From an uncultured Flavobacterium sp. (GTDB lineage: Bacteria; Bacteroidota; Bacteroidia; Flavobacteriales; Flavobacteriaceae), in the NCBI RefSeq assembly GCF_963422545.1, contig NZ_OY730251.1:62001-126000 (forward strand): 64,000 bases of DNA, written 5' to 3'. Under the pieces are notes generated by a model. The model was not told where the DNA came from, did no database searches, and was given only the letters and a program-made list of their open reading frames with translations. The stretch's first letter is position 1. Each line of letters opens with the position of its first letter. The translations under genes were made by a program, and so were the position numbers. This document shows, one piece after another, positions 34,119-43,332 of the stretch.

Positions 34119-34171
34119 TTGCATATTAAAAATTAATCTCTACATTTGTAGAACAACATCTATAGTTGTAG
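34119..34171 (+). promoter_or_regulatory. Promoter with overlapping BlaI-type operator
   Basis: TTG (34119-34121), 19 bp, TACATTTG (34141-34148) is an exact -33/-7 pair. The -7 element is embedded in CTACATTTGTAG (34140-34151, palindromic TACA..TGTA as in BlaI/MecI operators). A second half-conserved site CTATAGTTGTAG (34160-34171) lies 20 bp downstream, about two helical turns. The operon it drives encodes a BlaI protein. Confidence 0.75.
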
Positions 34172-34186
34172 AGTAAAAATAGTCAA

Positions 34187-34609
34187 ATGAGACAACTTTT
34201 AATTTTATTGTTTTGCGGATTGCTGCTTTCAGGATGCAAAAGCAAACCCATCAATCAGAAGATTGACAGGAAAAAAGAAGGCGTTTGGATTGATGATTAT
34301 ACACAAGACAGCATCAGATATAAATCGTTTGAATATTATAAACATGATGAACCCGTAAAAAAGTGGAAATCTTATATTGGTGGGAAAATCTACAAAACAG
34401 AGAAATACAAAAACGGAATTTGCATTGTTACCTATTATTATAAAAATGGAAAAATAGAATCGAAAGGAAAAACAAAATTAGAAACCAATTCTGTAGAAAC
34501 ACATTGGTTTTATTTTGGAGATTGGAAATTCTATTCGGATAACGGAAAACTTCAGAACATTAAAATCTACGATAAAGGAGCATTGGTCTCAGAGCAAAGT
34601 ATTAAATAA
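34187..34609 (+). CDS. Lipoprotein with MORN/YwqK-like repeats
   Basis: 140 residues with lipoprotein signal (MRQLLILLFCGLLLSGC). The mature part has short repeats of the type Y.NG...Y(Y/F).nGk..SKGK and DWKFYSDNGKLQNIKIYDKG, as in MORN-variant YwqK proteins. It is the first gene of the BlaI-controlled operon. Function unknown. Confidence 0.7.
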   Translation: MRQLLILLFCGLLLSGCKSKPINQKIDRKKEGVWIDDYTQDSIRYKSFEYYKHDEPVKKWKSYIGGKIYKTEKYKNGICIVTYYYKNGKIESKGKTKLETNSVETHWFYFGDWKFYSDNGKLQNIKIYDKGALVSEQSIK

Positions 34610-34627
34610 ACTACTAATTTTAAATCT

Positions 34628-35586
34628 ATGAAAAAATTATTCACTTTCTTTTTTATTATAATGAACTTCAGTTTCTTACAGGCGCAAGTATATAGAGAAT
34701 GGGTTCGCAAAGCAGATTCTTGTTATGCGGTAAAAAATTATAAAATGTCTGTTGAATATTATGAGAAAGCATTTAAAATAGAACACAAATCATCTTCAGA
34801 TTTGTACAATGCTACTTGTTCGGCTGCTTTAAACAATAATGATAAGAAAGCTTTTAAGTGGTTGGACTTAGCGATTGATAACGGATATGAAAATATTGCG
34901 CATATAAAAATAGATAATGATCTAAAATCTTTATATGAAAAGAAAGAATGGGCGAAAATTATTGATAAACTTCAGAAGAAAGTAGATATTCTTAGTGCTA
35001 ATTATGATAAACCGCTGGAAAAAGAACTTTTAGATATTTATGCAGAAGATCAGGGTATTCGCGGAAAATTTATGGATGTTTATAAAGACCCTAAATCAGA
35101 TAAAAGGAAAATTGACAGCATTGGTAAAATAATGGGTAAAAAGACAGTATTAATCTCATTAAGGTCATTAAAATACTGGACGAAAGAGGCTGGGTTGGGA
35201 AAGATGTAGTAGGAATACAGGCAAATCAAACTTTGTTTTTGGTCATTCAGCATTCTCCTTTAAAATACCAGCAGAAGTATTTACCAATGATGAGAGAAGC
35301 CGTAAAAAAGCGCAATGCAACTCCGGGTAATTTGGCCTATCTGGAAGACAGAGTGGCTTTAAGAGAAGGAAAACGACAAATTTATGGAAGTCAGTCGGCA
35401 AAGAATAAAATAACCAATAAATGGTACATATCGCCTATGATAGATCCGGATAATGTAGATAAAAGGCGTGCCGAGGTTGGACTTGGAACGATAGCCGAAT
35501 ATGCGGCAAAAATGAATATTGAATGGAATCTTGAGGCTTATAAGAAGGAATTGCCTGAGATGGAAAAACTTGAAAAGATTAAATAA
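34628..35586 (+). pseudogene. Frameshifted secreted DUF6624-like protein
   Basis: The first frame (34628-35209) has a signal peptide (MKKLFTFFFIIMNFSFLQAQ) and a TPR-like region (DSCYAVKNYKMSVEYYEKAFKI). The matching C-terminal part lies in the +1 frame and ends at 35586. Adding one A to the run of five at 35138-35142 gives an unbroken ..KDSINLIKVIKILDERGWVG.. VIQHSPLKYQQKYLPMM.. LEDRVALREGKRQIYG, which I recognise as DUF6624. Intact length would be about 319 residues. It could be a true pseudogene, a phase-variable gene or a sequencing error. The second part alone could start at 35233. Confidence 0.8.
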
Positions 35587-35960
35587 TGACACAGCTATCA
35601 AACTCAGAAGAACAGTTAATGGAGCATCTTTGGAAGCTTGAAAAAGCTTTTATGAAAGATTTGCTCGAAGCTTATCCGGAACCAAAACCCGCAACAACAA
35701 CCGTTGCGACGCTTTTAAAACGAATGATCGATAAGAAATTTGTAGCGTATAACGAATTTGGAAATTCACGGGAATATTATCCGTTGGTCAAAAAAACAGC
35801 TTATTTTTCAAAACACGTAAACGGATTAATAAGTAGTTTTTTTAATAATTCGGCATCACAGTTTGCTTCTTTTTTTACCACTGAAACTAATTTATCAACT
35901 TCGGAATTAGAAGAACTCAAGAAAATAATCGATTCGGAAATTCAAAAAAAGAAAAAATGA
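35586..35960 (+). CDS. BlaI/MecI-family repressor
   Basis: 124 residues. Winged helix SNSEEQLMEHLWKLEKAFMKDLLEAYPEPKPATTTVATLLKRMIDKKFVAYN, then the dimerisation and cleavage region. The TTVATLLKRM recognition helix is typical of BlaI/CopY regulators. The start overlaps the preceding stop by one base (TAATG) and its own stop overlaps the M56 start by 4 bp. It should bind the sites at 34140-34171 and be inactivated through the M56 protein. Confidence 0.92.
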   Translation: MTQLSNSEEQLMEHLWKLEKAFMKDLLEAYPEPKPATTTVATLLKRMIDKKFVAYNEFGNSREYYPLVKKTAYFSKHVNGLISSFFNNSASQFASFFTTETNLSTSELEELKKIIDSEIQKKKK

Positions 35961-37183
35961 TAAGCTATCTTTTAAAATCAGGAATACTGCTTTTAATTTT
36001 TTATGCAGTTTACAAATTATGGTTAGAGAACGAAAGAATGTTTCGTTTTAATAGAGCTTATTTGCTCGGAAGTTTAGTTTTTAGCTTCATTATTCCGTTG
36101 CAGTTGTTTTCAATAAAACTCTCTTTTCCGGCAGAAATTAGCATGGTACAATTGGACGGAATTGTAATTAGAACTAATAAAGCAGTTGTAGACAAGATTG
36201 ATTACAGCGAAATCATATTGTATATTTTGGGCGTAGTTTATATTGTAATTGCACTTGTTTTGGTCTTTCGTTTCGGGTTGAATTTGTTTTCTTCTTATAA
36301 AAAAATAACAAATAATAAAACTCAGCTTATACACGATCATAAAGTGGTTTTGATAAAAGAACCAATTTTGCCACATTCTTTCTGGAATGCTATTTTTATT
36401 AATGAAGAAGAGTTTCAAAACAATAAAATTCCGTTAGAATTACTAACGCACGAACAAGCACATTTGCAGCAAAAACATACTTTGGATATTCTTTTTATTG
36501 AGATTTTGCAAATCATATTTTGGTTTAATCCGTTTATAGTTTTTTACAAGAAAGCTATAAAATTAAATCATGAATTTTTGGCTGATGAAGCAGTAAATAA
36601 GCAATTCAATTCGGTTTCGGATTATCAAAATCTGTTGCTTGATATGGTTTTTAATAAAAGCAATGTTGGTTTAGCGAGTACAATTAATTATCAAATAACT
36701 AAAAAACGTTTTTTAATGATGACAAAAGAAAAATCTTCGGTTAGAAGTATGTTTAAAGTTTTGAGCGTTGCTCTTATTAGTGGTTTATTATTGTTTGTTT
36801 TTAGTACAAAAACTTTAGCACAAGAAGTGCTGAATAAAGTTGAGGACCAGAAAAAAACAGATTATGTAACGATGGCAGAAACCGAAATAAAACCTGAATT
36901 TCCGGGTGGACTTACAGAGTTCTATAAGTTTGTAGGGCAGAATTATAAAATGCCAGATGAGGCTGTAAAGAACAAAATTGAAGGAAAAGCTTATATGCAG
37001 TTTATGATTGAAAAAGATGGGAGTTTGTCTAAAATTAAAGTCTTAAAAGATGCCGGATACGGAATTGGTGCCGAAGCAATTCGTGTTTTAAAACATTCTC
37101 CAAAATGGGTGCCGGGAACTATTAAGGGAAAACCGGTTAGGGTAATGTACAGTTTGCCAATATTGGTTCAGGCAGCATCATAA
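35957..37183 (+). CDS. BlaR1-like M56 metallopeptidase fused to a TonB C-terminal domain
   Basis: 408 residues. Membrane segments at about 2-20, 36-53, 86-110 and 265-283; zinc motif HEQAH (His165, Glu166, His169) lies in the cytoplasmic loop, with NHEFLADEAV downstream. After the last helix comes a TonB C-terminal domain (about 330-405: IEGKAYMQFMIEKDGSLSKIKVLKDAGYGIGAEAIRVLKHSPKWVPG). BlaR1 proteins carry a beta-lactam-binding sensor at this place; here the external part is TonB-like, so the stimulus is probably different. Confidence 0.9.
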   Translation: MISYLLKSGILLLIFYAVYKLWLENERMFRFNRAYLLGSLVFSFIIPLQLFSIKLSFPAEISMVQLDGIVIRTNKAVVDKIDYSEIILYILGVVYIVIALVLVFRFGLNLFSSYKKITNNKTQLIHDHKVVLIKEPILPHSFWNAIFINEEEFQNNKIPLELLTHEQAHLQQKHTLDILFIEILQIIFWFNPFIVFYKKAIKLNHEFLADEAVNKQFNSVSDYQNLLLDMVFNKSNVGLASTINYQITKKRFLMMTKEKSSVRSMFKVLSVALISGLLLFVFSTKTLAQEVLNKVEDQKKTDYVTMAETEIKPEFPGGLTEFYKFVGQNYKMPDEAVKNKIEGKAYMQFMIEKDGSLSKIKVLKDAGYGIGAEAIRVLKHSPKWVPGTIKGKPVRVMYSLPILVQAAS

Positions 37184-37192
37184 CAAAAAAAA

Positions 37193-37221
37193 AATCCGCT
37201 TCTGGATTCTAGAAGCGGATA
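37193..37221. terminator. Terminator of the BlaI operon
   Basis: ATCCGCTTCT-GGATTCT-AGAAGCGGAT hairpin preceded by an A-run, so it can also act on the convergent saccharopine-dehydrogenase gene. Confidence 0.85.
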
Positions 37222-37266
37222 AATAAAAAACTAAAAAAAAATTCTAAAAAACAAACAAGCCAGACC

Positions 37267-38631
37267 CTAGAACAAATCTGGATTGTAACCGAAATAAGGC
37301 ATAATTTGTTCGTTAAAAACAACCCCATATTCTTCTAACTCCTTTAAAATTGGTTGATACACTTCTTCCTTTATCGGAAGTTGTACACCGGGAGTTGTAA
37401 TTTTTTTATTCAAAATCAATAATGTCGCTATCGCAACCGGTAATCCAACCGTTTTTGCCATTGCAGTATAGGTTTGGTCTTCGCCAATGCAAACCATTTT
37501 TGAGTCAATTTGTTTTTTCTCGCCACTGAGTTCATAACCAAACTTATGATACATTACAATCATATCTTTATCATTTGGCTCAAGAGTCCAGCTGTCCGAA
37601 AGTATTTTTTCTAATATTTGAGCCGGAGTCGCATTAGGTAAATTCACTTTTTTGTTAGGATTAAACAAATCCAATTCCAAAAGTTTATCCCACATAATAT
37701 CGTCCTGATCAATTTTTAAGATCAGTCGGGTTTTAATTTCTACAGAATCTGTTGGATGATACGGTAAAAAAGAATTCACAAACTGACGATAGCTCATGTT
37801 TTCAGAATCTTCCATGATATAGCTATCATCTGTCATTCCTAATTGTACAAACATATTCCAGGCTTTCGAGAAACCAACTCTTCTAATTGTTCCTCTATAT
37901 AAAGTCAAAATATTGTCTAACCCGTAAATCGATCTGTATTTAAGAGAATCACGATTCGAATAAGCTTCAAATTTGCCATAATCTTCTACTTCAAGAAATT
38001 CAGTTCTGCGAAACAAAGCTCCGTATGGGATATATTTGTAAGTCCCTTCCTGAATAAATTTCGCCGCTCCGCCCTGACCAGCAAGAACAACATTTCTAGG
38101 TGCCCAGGTAAATTTATAATTCCATAAATTATTATCAGATTCCGGTGCGACTAAACCACCACAAAAGGATTCAAAAAGTAACATTTTGCCACCTTTTGAT
38201 CTAATTTCGTCGATAACTTTCATGGCACTCATGTGGTCGATTCCGGGATCAAGACCAATTTCATTCATGAAAATCAAATTGTTTTTCTTTGCTTCTTCGT
38301 CTAATGCCTGCATGGCATCACTTATATAAGATGCAGTTACAAGATGTTTTTTAAATTCTAAACAATCTTTGGCAATTTCAATATGCAAATGTGCAGGCAA
38401 CATCGAGATTACAATAGAAGCTTTTTCTATGGCAGCTTTTCTTTCCTGAGTATTAAAAATATCTAAAGCAATTGGAGTTGCATTTGGGTGTTTCTGCGTC
38501 TTTTTTTCGGCTAGAGCCAAAGATAAATCGGCTACTGTAAGATGTAGATTTTCACTCTCAGATTTTGATAACAAATATCGTATTAACGACGATGCAGATC
38601 TGCCTGCTCCAATAATTAAAATGCTTCTCAT
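37267..38631 (-). CDS. Saccharopine dehydrogenase family protein
   Basis: 454 residues. N-terminal Rossmann motif ILIIGAGRSASSLIRYLL, VISMLPAHLHIEIAKDCLEFKKHLVTASY and EIGLDPGIDHMSAMKVID, FESFCGGLVAPESDNN are those of saccharopine reductase/carboxynorspermidine dehydrogenase-like enzymes. These use NAD(P) on amino-acid adducts, probably in lysine or polyamine metabolism. Single gene; no pathway partner is nearby. Confidence 0.88.
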   Translation of the reverse strand: MRSILIIGAGRSASSLIRYLLSKSESENLHLTVADLSLALAEKKTQKHPNATPIALDIFNTQERKAAIEKASIVISMLPAHLHIEIAKDCLEFKKHLVTASYISDAMQALDEEAKKNNLIFMNEIGLDPGIDHMSAMKVIDEIRSKGGKMLLFESFCGGLVAPESDNNLWNYKFTWAPRNVVLAGQGGAAKFIQEGTYKYIPYGALFRRTEFLEVEDYGKFEAYSNRDSLKYRSIYGLDNILTLYRGTIRRVGFSKAWNMFVQLGMTDDSYIMEDSENMSYRQFVNSFLPYHPTDSVEIKTRLILKIDQDDIMWDKLLELDLFNPNKKVNLPNATPAQILEKILSDSWTLEPNDKDMIVMYHKFGYELSGEKKQIDSKMVCIGEDQTYTAMAKTVGLPVAIATLLILNKKITTPGVQLPIKEEVYQPILKELEEYGVVFNEQIMPYFGYNPDLF

Positions 38632-38824
38632 GTTGTAAATTTATAACACAAATATATTAAAATGTTATATATGTAACAATTTTAATTTACTAAAAATGCA
38701 TTATTTTTTATTTTGATGCTAAAATGTAGCGGATTTCTTTTTAATGAAAGATTTTTAAAAACTAAAAAGCTTTTTAATTTCTATTGAAGTATTTTTGTTT
38801 AAAAAAATTGAAAGTATAGAAACT

Positions 38825-39211
38825 ATGAAAAGAAGAATTGTTTTAACAGGAGCTTTTATCGGAATGTTAGCTATTATTTTAGGTGCTTTTGGGGCGCATT
38901 TATTAAAAAAATATTTGTCTTTTGAAGAACTAAATACTTTTGAAGTAGGGGTTCGTTATCAAATGTATCATGCTTTCTTTTTACTCTTTTTATCTACCAG
39001 AAAAGAACTTGCCGAAAAAACCTTAAAAACAATCTATAATCTGGTTGTTGCCGGTGTACTTCTGTTTAGCGGTTCAATCTATTTGTTAGCGACAAAAAAC
39101 TTCACTTTGTTCGATTTTAAAATTATCGTATTCGCAACACCTTTAGGCGGATTGTTATTAATTATTGCTTGGGCACTATTATTTGTTACGATTTTGAAGA
39201 GAAAATCATAA
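38825..39211 (+). CDS. DUF423 membrane protein
   Basis: 128 residues with four membrane segments. ILGAFGAHLLKKYLS...TFEVGVRYQMYHAFFLLFL is the DUF423 signature, followed by VVAGVLLFSGSIYLLA and ATPLGGLLLIIAWALLF. Function unknown. I chose the ATG at 38825 because an exact TATTTTTG element at 38790-38797 overlaps the earlier ATG at 38795, so a transcript from it would not contain that start. Confidence 0.85.
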   Translation: MKRRIVLTGAFIGMLAIILGAFGAHLLKKYLSFEELNTFEVGVRYQMYHAFFLLFLSTRKELAEKTLKTIYNLVVAGVLLFSGSIYLLATKNFTLFDFKIIVFATPLGGLLLIIAWALLFVTILKRKS

Positions 39212-39470
39212 AATCAAGAATAAAAAATTCTATCTAAAAATTAATCTTTAATTTTGTATCATAAATAACATATAAACTTATTTATGTGAATTTATTTTGT
39301 TTTTTACTTTAAATAGTTAAAAATGTAACAAATTCATTTATAGGGATATAAGAAAGTAAATTAAAAGCAATTATTTTCTTGTTTTATTAATTTTAAGTAT
39401 CAAATTTTACTTTATTGATATAAATTAAAGTGAAATTGAAATATTTTTAAAGGTTTAGTAATAATTTCTA

Positions 39471-39478
39471 TAATTTTG
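39471..39478 (+). promoter_or_regulatory. Probable pckA -7 promoter element
   Basis: TAATTTTG matches TAnnTTTG exactly, 34 bp before the pckA ATG, at the end of a 301-bp very AT-rich region (39212-39512) in which I see no gene or repeat. No clear -33 TTG at the expected distance. Confidence 0.5.
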
Positions 39479-39512
39479 CTTTTTATTAAATATCACACAC
39501 AACTAAAAATTT

Positions 39513-41117
39513 ATGGACAGTCAAACAGTTTTCACGCAATCGATTTCGCTAAAGGATTTAGGAATTGAAAATGCAAAAGTTCGCTATCAATTATCTGCAG
39601 ATGAATTGCATGCGATTACTTTGCAATCAGGCCAAGGTGTTGAAAACTCTACCGGAGCATTGGCAATTAATACTGGCGAATTTACAGGACGTTCTCCTCA
39701 AGATCGTTTTATTGTAAGAGACAGTATTACTGAAGATCAAGTTTGGTGGGGGAAAGTCAATATTCCGTTTTCATCAGAAGCTTTCGAAAAATTATACAAT
39801 AAAGTAACTCAGTTTTTATCAAACAAAGAAGTTTTCGTACGTGATTCTTATGTTTGTTCTGATGCAAATTACAGATTAAATGTTAGAGTTGTTACAGAAA
39901 CAGCTTGGTCAAACTTGTTTTGCTATAACATGTTTTTAAGACCAGAGGAATCTGAACTTGTAAACTTTACTCCGGAATGGACCGTAATCTGTGCTCCAAA
40001 TTTTATGGCAGATCCTGCTGTAGACGGAACACGTCAATCTAATTTTGCTATTTTAGATTTTACTAAAAAAGTTGCTCTTATTGGAGGAACGGGTTATACT
40101 GGAGAAATGAAAAAAGGAATTTTTTCTGCTTTAAATTTCATTCTGCCAGTTTTTAAAAATACTTTACCAATGCACTGTAGTGCAAATGTTGGAGAAGCAG
40201 GAGATACTGCAATTTTCTTTGGATTATCAGGAACAGGAAAAACAACTTTATCAGCAGATCCGGAACGTAAGTTAATTGGAGATGATGAACATGGCTGGAC
40301 TGCAGAAAATACAGTTTTTAACTTCGAAGGTGGTTGCTATGCAAAAGTGATTAACCTGACAGAAGAAAACGAACCGGACATTTTTAGAGCGATCAAAAAA
40401 GGAGCGCTTTTAGAAAATGTGGTTTTCAAAGCAGGAACAAACGAAGTTGATTATGATGATGTTTCAATCACACAAAACACTCGTGTAAGTTACCCAATAA
40501 CACATATTGATAATATTCAGCCGGGATCTATTGGGCATAATCCTAAAAATATATTTTTCTTAACAGCAGATTCTTTCGGAATTTTGCCTCCAATCTCTAA
40601 ACTGACTCCCGGACAAGCTGCTTACTATTTTATCTCAGGATATACAGCTAAGGTTGCAGGAACAGAAGCAGGAGTTACAGAACCACAACCTAATTTTTCG
40701 GCTTGTTTTGGAGCACCATTTATGCCATTGCACCCAACACGTTACGCAGAAATGCTGACTAAAAAAATGGAAGATGCTGGTGTAAAAGTTTGGTTAATAA
40801 ACACAGGTTGGACAGGTGGTCCTTACGGAACAGGAAGTCGTATGAAGTTGAAATATACTCGTGCAATGATTACTGCTGCTTTAAAAGGAGAATTGGATAA
40901 TGTAGAATTTAAAGATCATAAAGTATTTGGAATTGCACAGCCTGTAACTTGTCCAAATGTTCCAAACGAGATTTTAGATCCAAGAAATACTTGGGAAGAT
41001 CCTGAATTGTACGATAAAAAAGCAATAGAATTGGCTCAGAAATTTAAAGCTAATTTTGCCAAATTTGAAGAATTTGCTAATGCCGAAATTTTGGCTGGCG
41101 CACCAATTATAGAATAA
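39513..41117 (+). CDS. pckA: Phosphoenolpyruvate carboxykinase (ATP)
   Basis: 534 residues, full length. GEFTGRSPQDRFIVRD near the N-terminus, GGTGYTGEMKKGIFSALNFILP, the P-loop GLSGTGKTTLSADP (from residue 237) followed by LIGDDEHGW (metal-binding Asp) and NTGWTGGPYGTGSRMKLKYTRA. It converts oxaloacetate and ATP to PEP and CO2, the entry step of gluconeogenesis. Confidence 0.97.
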   Translation: MDSQTVFTQSISLKDLGIENAKVRYQLSADELHAITLQSGQGVENSTGALAINTGEFTGRSPQDRFIVRDSITEDQVWWGKVNIPFSSEAFEKLYNKVTQFLSNKEVFVRDSYVCSDANYRLNVRVVTETAWSNLFCYNMFLRPEESELVNFTPEWTVICAPNFMADPAVDGTRQSNFAILDFTKKVALIGGTGYTGEMKKGIFSALNFILPVFKNTLPMHCSANVGEAGDTAIFFGLSGTGKTTLSADPERKLIGDDEHGWTAENTVFNFEGGCYAKVINLTEENEPDIFRAIKKGALLENVVFKAGTNEVDYDDVSITQNTRVSYPITHIDNIQPGSIGHNPKNIFFLTADSFGILPPISKLTPGQAAYYFISGYTAKVAGTEAGVTEPQPNFSACFGAPFMPLHPTRYAEMLTKKMEDAGVKVWLINTGWTGGPYGTGSRMKLKYTRAMITAALKGELDNVEFKDHKVFGIAQPVTCPNVPNEILDPRNTWEDPELYDKKAIELAQKFKANFAKFEEFANAEILAGAPIIE

Positions 41118-41138
41118 GGAAAGTTACTAATTCAAATT

Positions 41139-41171
41139 AAAAAAAGCTGTTCATTATGAACAGCTTTTTTG
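41139..41171 (+). terminator. pckA terminator
   Basis: AAAAAAGCTGTTCA-TTA-TGAACAGCTTTTTT hairpin with T-run, about 20 bp behind the stop. Confidence 0.92.
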
Positions 41172-41306
41172 TTTTTATGATGTTAAAACAATTAGCCTGA
41201 CGATGAAATAATATAGGCGCAAGTAAAAACAAATCAACTATTTACCTCAGAATTAATTTTTTGGCGCTAAATTTGCCCTATCAATCACAATCAAAAATCA
41301 TCAATC

Positions 41307-42407
41307 ATGTTAAAACAATTTTTCATCCTATGTTCTGGGGCAGATCGAGACTTACTCGAAGGTTGCTCAGAAGGCGAACAAACCAAATATGTTGGTATTG
41401 GTGCCACCGTTTTTTTTACCGCAGTTATGGCTTTCCTTGCCAGTGCTTATGCGCTTTTTACTGTTTTTGACTCTATTTATCCTGCTCTGATTTTTGGGTT
41501 TGTATGGAGTTTATTAATCTTTAATCTGGACCGATTTATTGTTTCGACAATTAAAAAAAGAGATCGCTTTATGGATGAATTTCTGCAAGCGACTCCCCGA
41601 ATTATGTTAGCAGTAATTATTGCTATCGTAATTTCGAAACCATTAGAGATTAAAATTTTCGAAAAAGAAATCAATACCGTTTTGTTGAAAGAGAAAAACG
41701 AAATGGAATTAGCTAACAAAAAGCAAGTTGGAAATTATTTCAAATCAGATTTGGATAAAAATAAAGCAGAGATCAAAGCACTGAAAGATGATATTCTGAA
41801 AAAAGAAAAAGAAGTAAACGCTTTGTATTCAACTTATATTACTGAAGCAGAAGGAACTGCCGGAACTAAGAAATTAGGGAAAGGTCCCGTTTATAAAGAG
41901 AAACGTGAGAAACACGATGCAACTTTAAAAGAATTCGAAACTTTAAAAACAACTAACGAAGCTAAAATTGCCGAGAAAGAAAAAATAGGCAAACAATTGC
42001 AAGCCGATTTAGATAAAAAAGTTTCGCAAACGCAGCCTATTATTGAAGGTTTTGATGGGTTAATGGCGCGTATAAATGCATTGGATAAATTGCCTTGGCT
42101 GCCTTCGTTTTTTATAATGTTATTGTTTTTGGCGATCGAAACGTCTCCAATTATTGCAAAACTATTAGCTCCAAAAGGCGAATTTGATTTTAAACAAGAA
42201 GAAGCCGAAACTGCTATGCAAGCTACTTTGGTACAAAATAAATACCAGCGTGATTTGTTAGTCAAAACCAGTGTGCTAATGCATGATAAAGTTTACGCTG
42301 ATATTGCGGAAGACAGAGGGCTTTATGATTTACAGCGAAAAAATGCAAGGGAGTTACTGGAACTGCAGTCGAATAGTTTTGTAGAAAAACAAAAAGCGAC
42401 TTTATAA
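41307..42407 (+). CDS. DUF4407 membrane protein
   Basis: 366 residues. The N-terminal block FILCSGADRDLLEGCSEGEQTKYVGIGATVFFTAVMAFLASAY is the DUF4407 signature, with three membrane segments before residue 110. A long charged coiled coil (about 115-240) and one more membrane segment (about 255-275) follow. Function unknown. An exact TAAATTTG -7 element at 41268-41275 predicts a leader of about 25 nt. Confidence 0.88.
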   Translation: MLKQFFILCSGADRDLLEGCSEGEQTKYVGIGATVFFTAVMAFLASAYALFTVFDSIYPALIFGFVWSLLIFNLDRFIVSTIKKRDRFMDEFLQATPRIMLAVIIAIVISKPLEIKIFEKEINTVLLKEKNEMELANKKQVGNYFKSDLDKNKAEIKALKDDILKKEKEVNALYSTYITEAEGTAGTKKLGKGPVYKEKREKHDATLKEFETLKTTNEAKIAEKEKIGKQLQADLDKKVSQTQPIIEGFDGLMARINALDKLPWLPSFFIMLLFLAIETSPIIAKLLAPKGEFDFKQEEAETAMQATLVQNKYQRDLLVKTSVLMHDKVYADIAEDRGLYDLQRKNARELLELQSNSFVEKQKATL

Positions 42408-42461
42408 GTCGAAAGTCATAAAGTCAAAAGTTTGAAAGTCGAAGTACAGACTTAAAAAGAT

Positions 42462-42502
42462 AAAGCCAGAAATAGAATTTTGCTATTTCTGGCTTTTTTA
42501 TT
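42462..42502. terminator. Bidirectional terminator
   Basis: AAGCCAGAAATAG-AATTTTG-CTATTTCTGGCTT with T-run, between two convergent genes. GTCGAAAGTC/GACTTTCGA-type phrases flank it (42410-42440 and 42523-42552), forming a further imperfect inverted repeat. Confidence 0.9.
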
Positions 42503-42550
42503 TTAGACAAAATCAAAAACTTTAAGACTTTCGATTTTTGACTTTAAGAC

Positions 42551-43261
42551 TTACATGTAACTTAATATCTCTTTTTTATAAGTATCGTATTCACCTTGCA
42601 TGATTAATCCGTTATCAAGCAATTTTTTATAATTCTGTAATTTATCAAAAAGTTCTTCTTTAGATAATTCACTTAATTTACGATCTCCGGTTGAAGGTTG
42701 TGTTGGTTGAATTGGTTCAAAAGTTTCTGTAAAAGATGGAGTAGTAGCTGGCATAATTTCAGCATAATTAGTTACTTCTTCAGTTTCAACTTCTTCAACT
42801 TCAAGATCATCATCTTCTTCAATAACTTGAGCTGTTTCTACGATTGGTGTTTCAGCAACAATTGGATTTTTTATTAAATCTAATTGCTCTTTTGCGTAAG
42901 TATAAATTTTTCTAGCCTGAGTTTTCGGAATATAATCTATCGAAATAGTCAGGTCTGTTGTAGTCCCAAAAGAAAATTCAGAACCCAAAATATTTTCTTT
43001 TACAAAAGTACTTACAATATCATCCCAAGTATAATCAGTAAAATCCATTGAAAGCCCTAAATTCTTAGGCTTGCAAATAATGATACGTTTATTGGTTAAG
43101 ATTATGCTATCTGGAAAAACAGTAATTGCAGGTTTTTTTTGAACTGCTATATAGCCAATTTCTTCGTTTTTCATCAATAAATCATTGAGTTTCGAAGTAA
43201 TTTTTTCAATCGCTTTTGGATCTTGTTCTTCGTTCAGAAATTTTTTAAATTGTTCTTTCAT
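42551..43261 (-). CDS. PH-domain protein with C-terminal SHOCT motif
   Basis: 236 residues. A bacterial PH-like domain (about 30-130: EIGYIAVQKKPAITVFPDSIILTNKRIIICKPK.. FTDYTWDDIVSTFVKE) is followed by an acidic, Thr/Glu-rich linker (about 140-190) and a SHOCT motif, SKEELFDKLQNYKKLLDNGLIMQGEYDTYKKEIL. SHOCT motifs serve oligomerisation. No signal or membrane segment. Function unknown. Confidence 0.82.
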   Translation of the reverse strand: MKEQFKKFLNEEQDPKAIEKITSKLNDLLMKNEEIGYIAVQKKPAITVFPDSIILTNKRIIICKPKNLGLSMDFTDYTWDDIVSTFVKENILGSEFSFGTTTDLTISIDYIPKTQARKIYTYAKEQLDLIKNPIVAETPIVETAQVIEEDDDLEVEEVETEEVTNYAEIMPATTPSFTETFEPIQPTQPSTGDRKLSELSKEELFDKLQNYKKLLDNGLIMQGEYDTYKKEILSYM

Positions 43262-43332
43262 GTTCTTATAAGTTGCTAAGTTGCAAATTAATTGAGTGGT
43301 TAAGTTTAAATCTTACGCTGCAAATGTAATGC

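Noticed and set aside
33632..34186. Possible CRISPR array, because of closely spaced repeats
   Set aside because: The repeats are of different families, not regularly spaced, and there are no cas genes.
35233..35586. The 117-codon frame as a separate gene
   Set aside because: Its sequence continues the upstream frame in family pattern, so a frameshift is the better explanation.
38450..38530. TTTCGGCTAGAGCC phrase inside the saccharopine-dehydrogenase gene as another inserted repeat
   Set aside because: The encoded residues (LSLALAEKK) fit the normal protein pattern and the match to the GGCTTTAGCC family is short.
39212..39512. Riboswitch or small RNA before pckA
   Set aside because: The region is almost pure A/T without stable stems that I can see.
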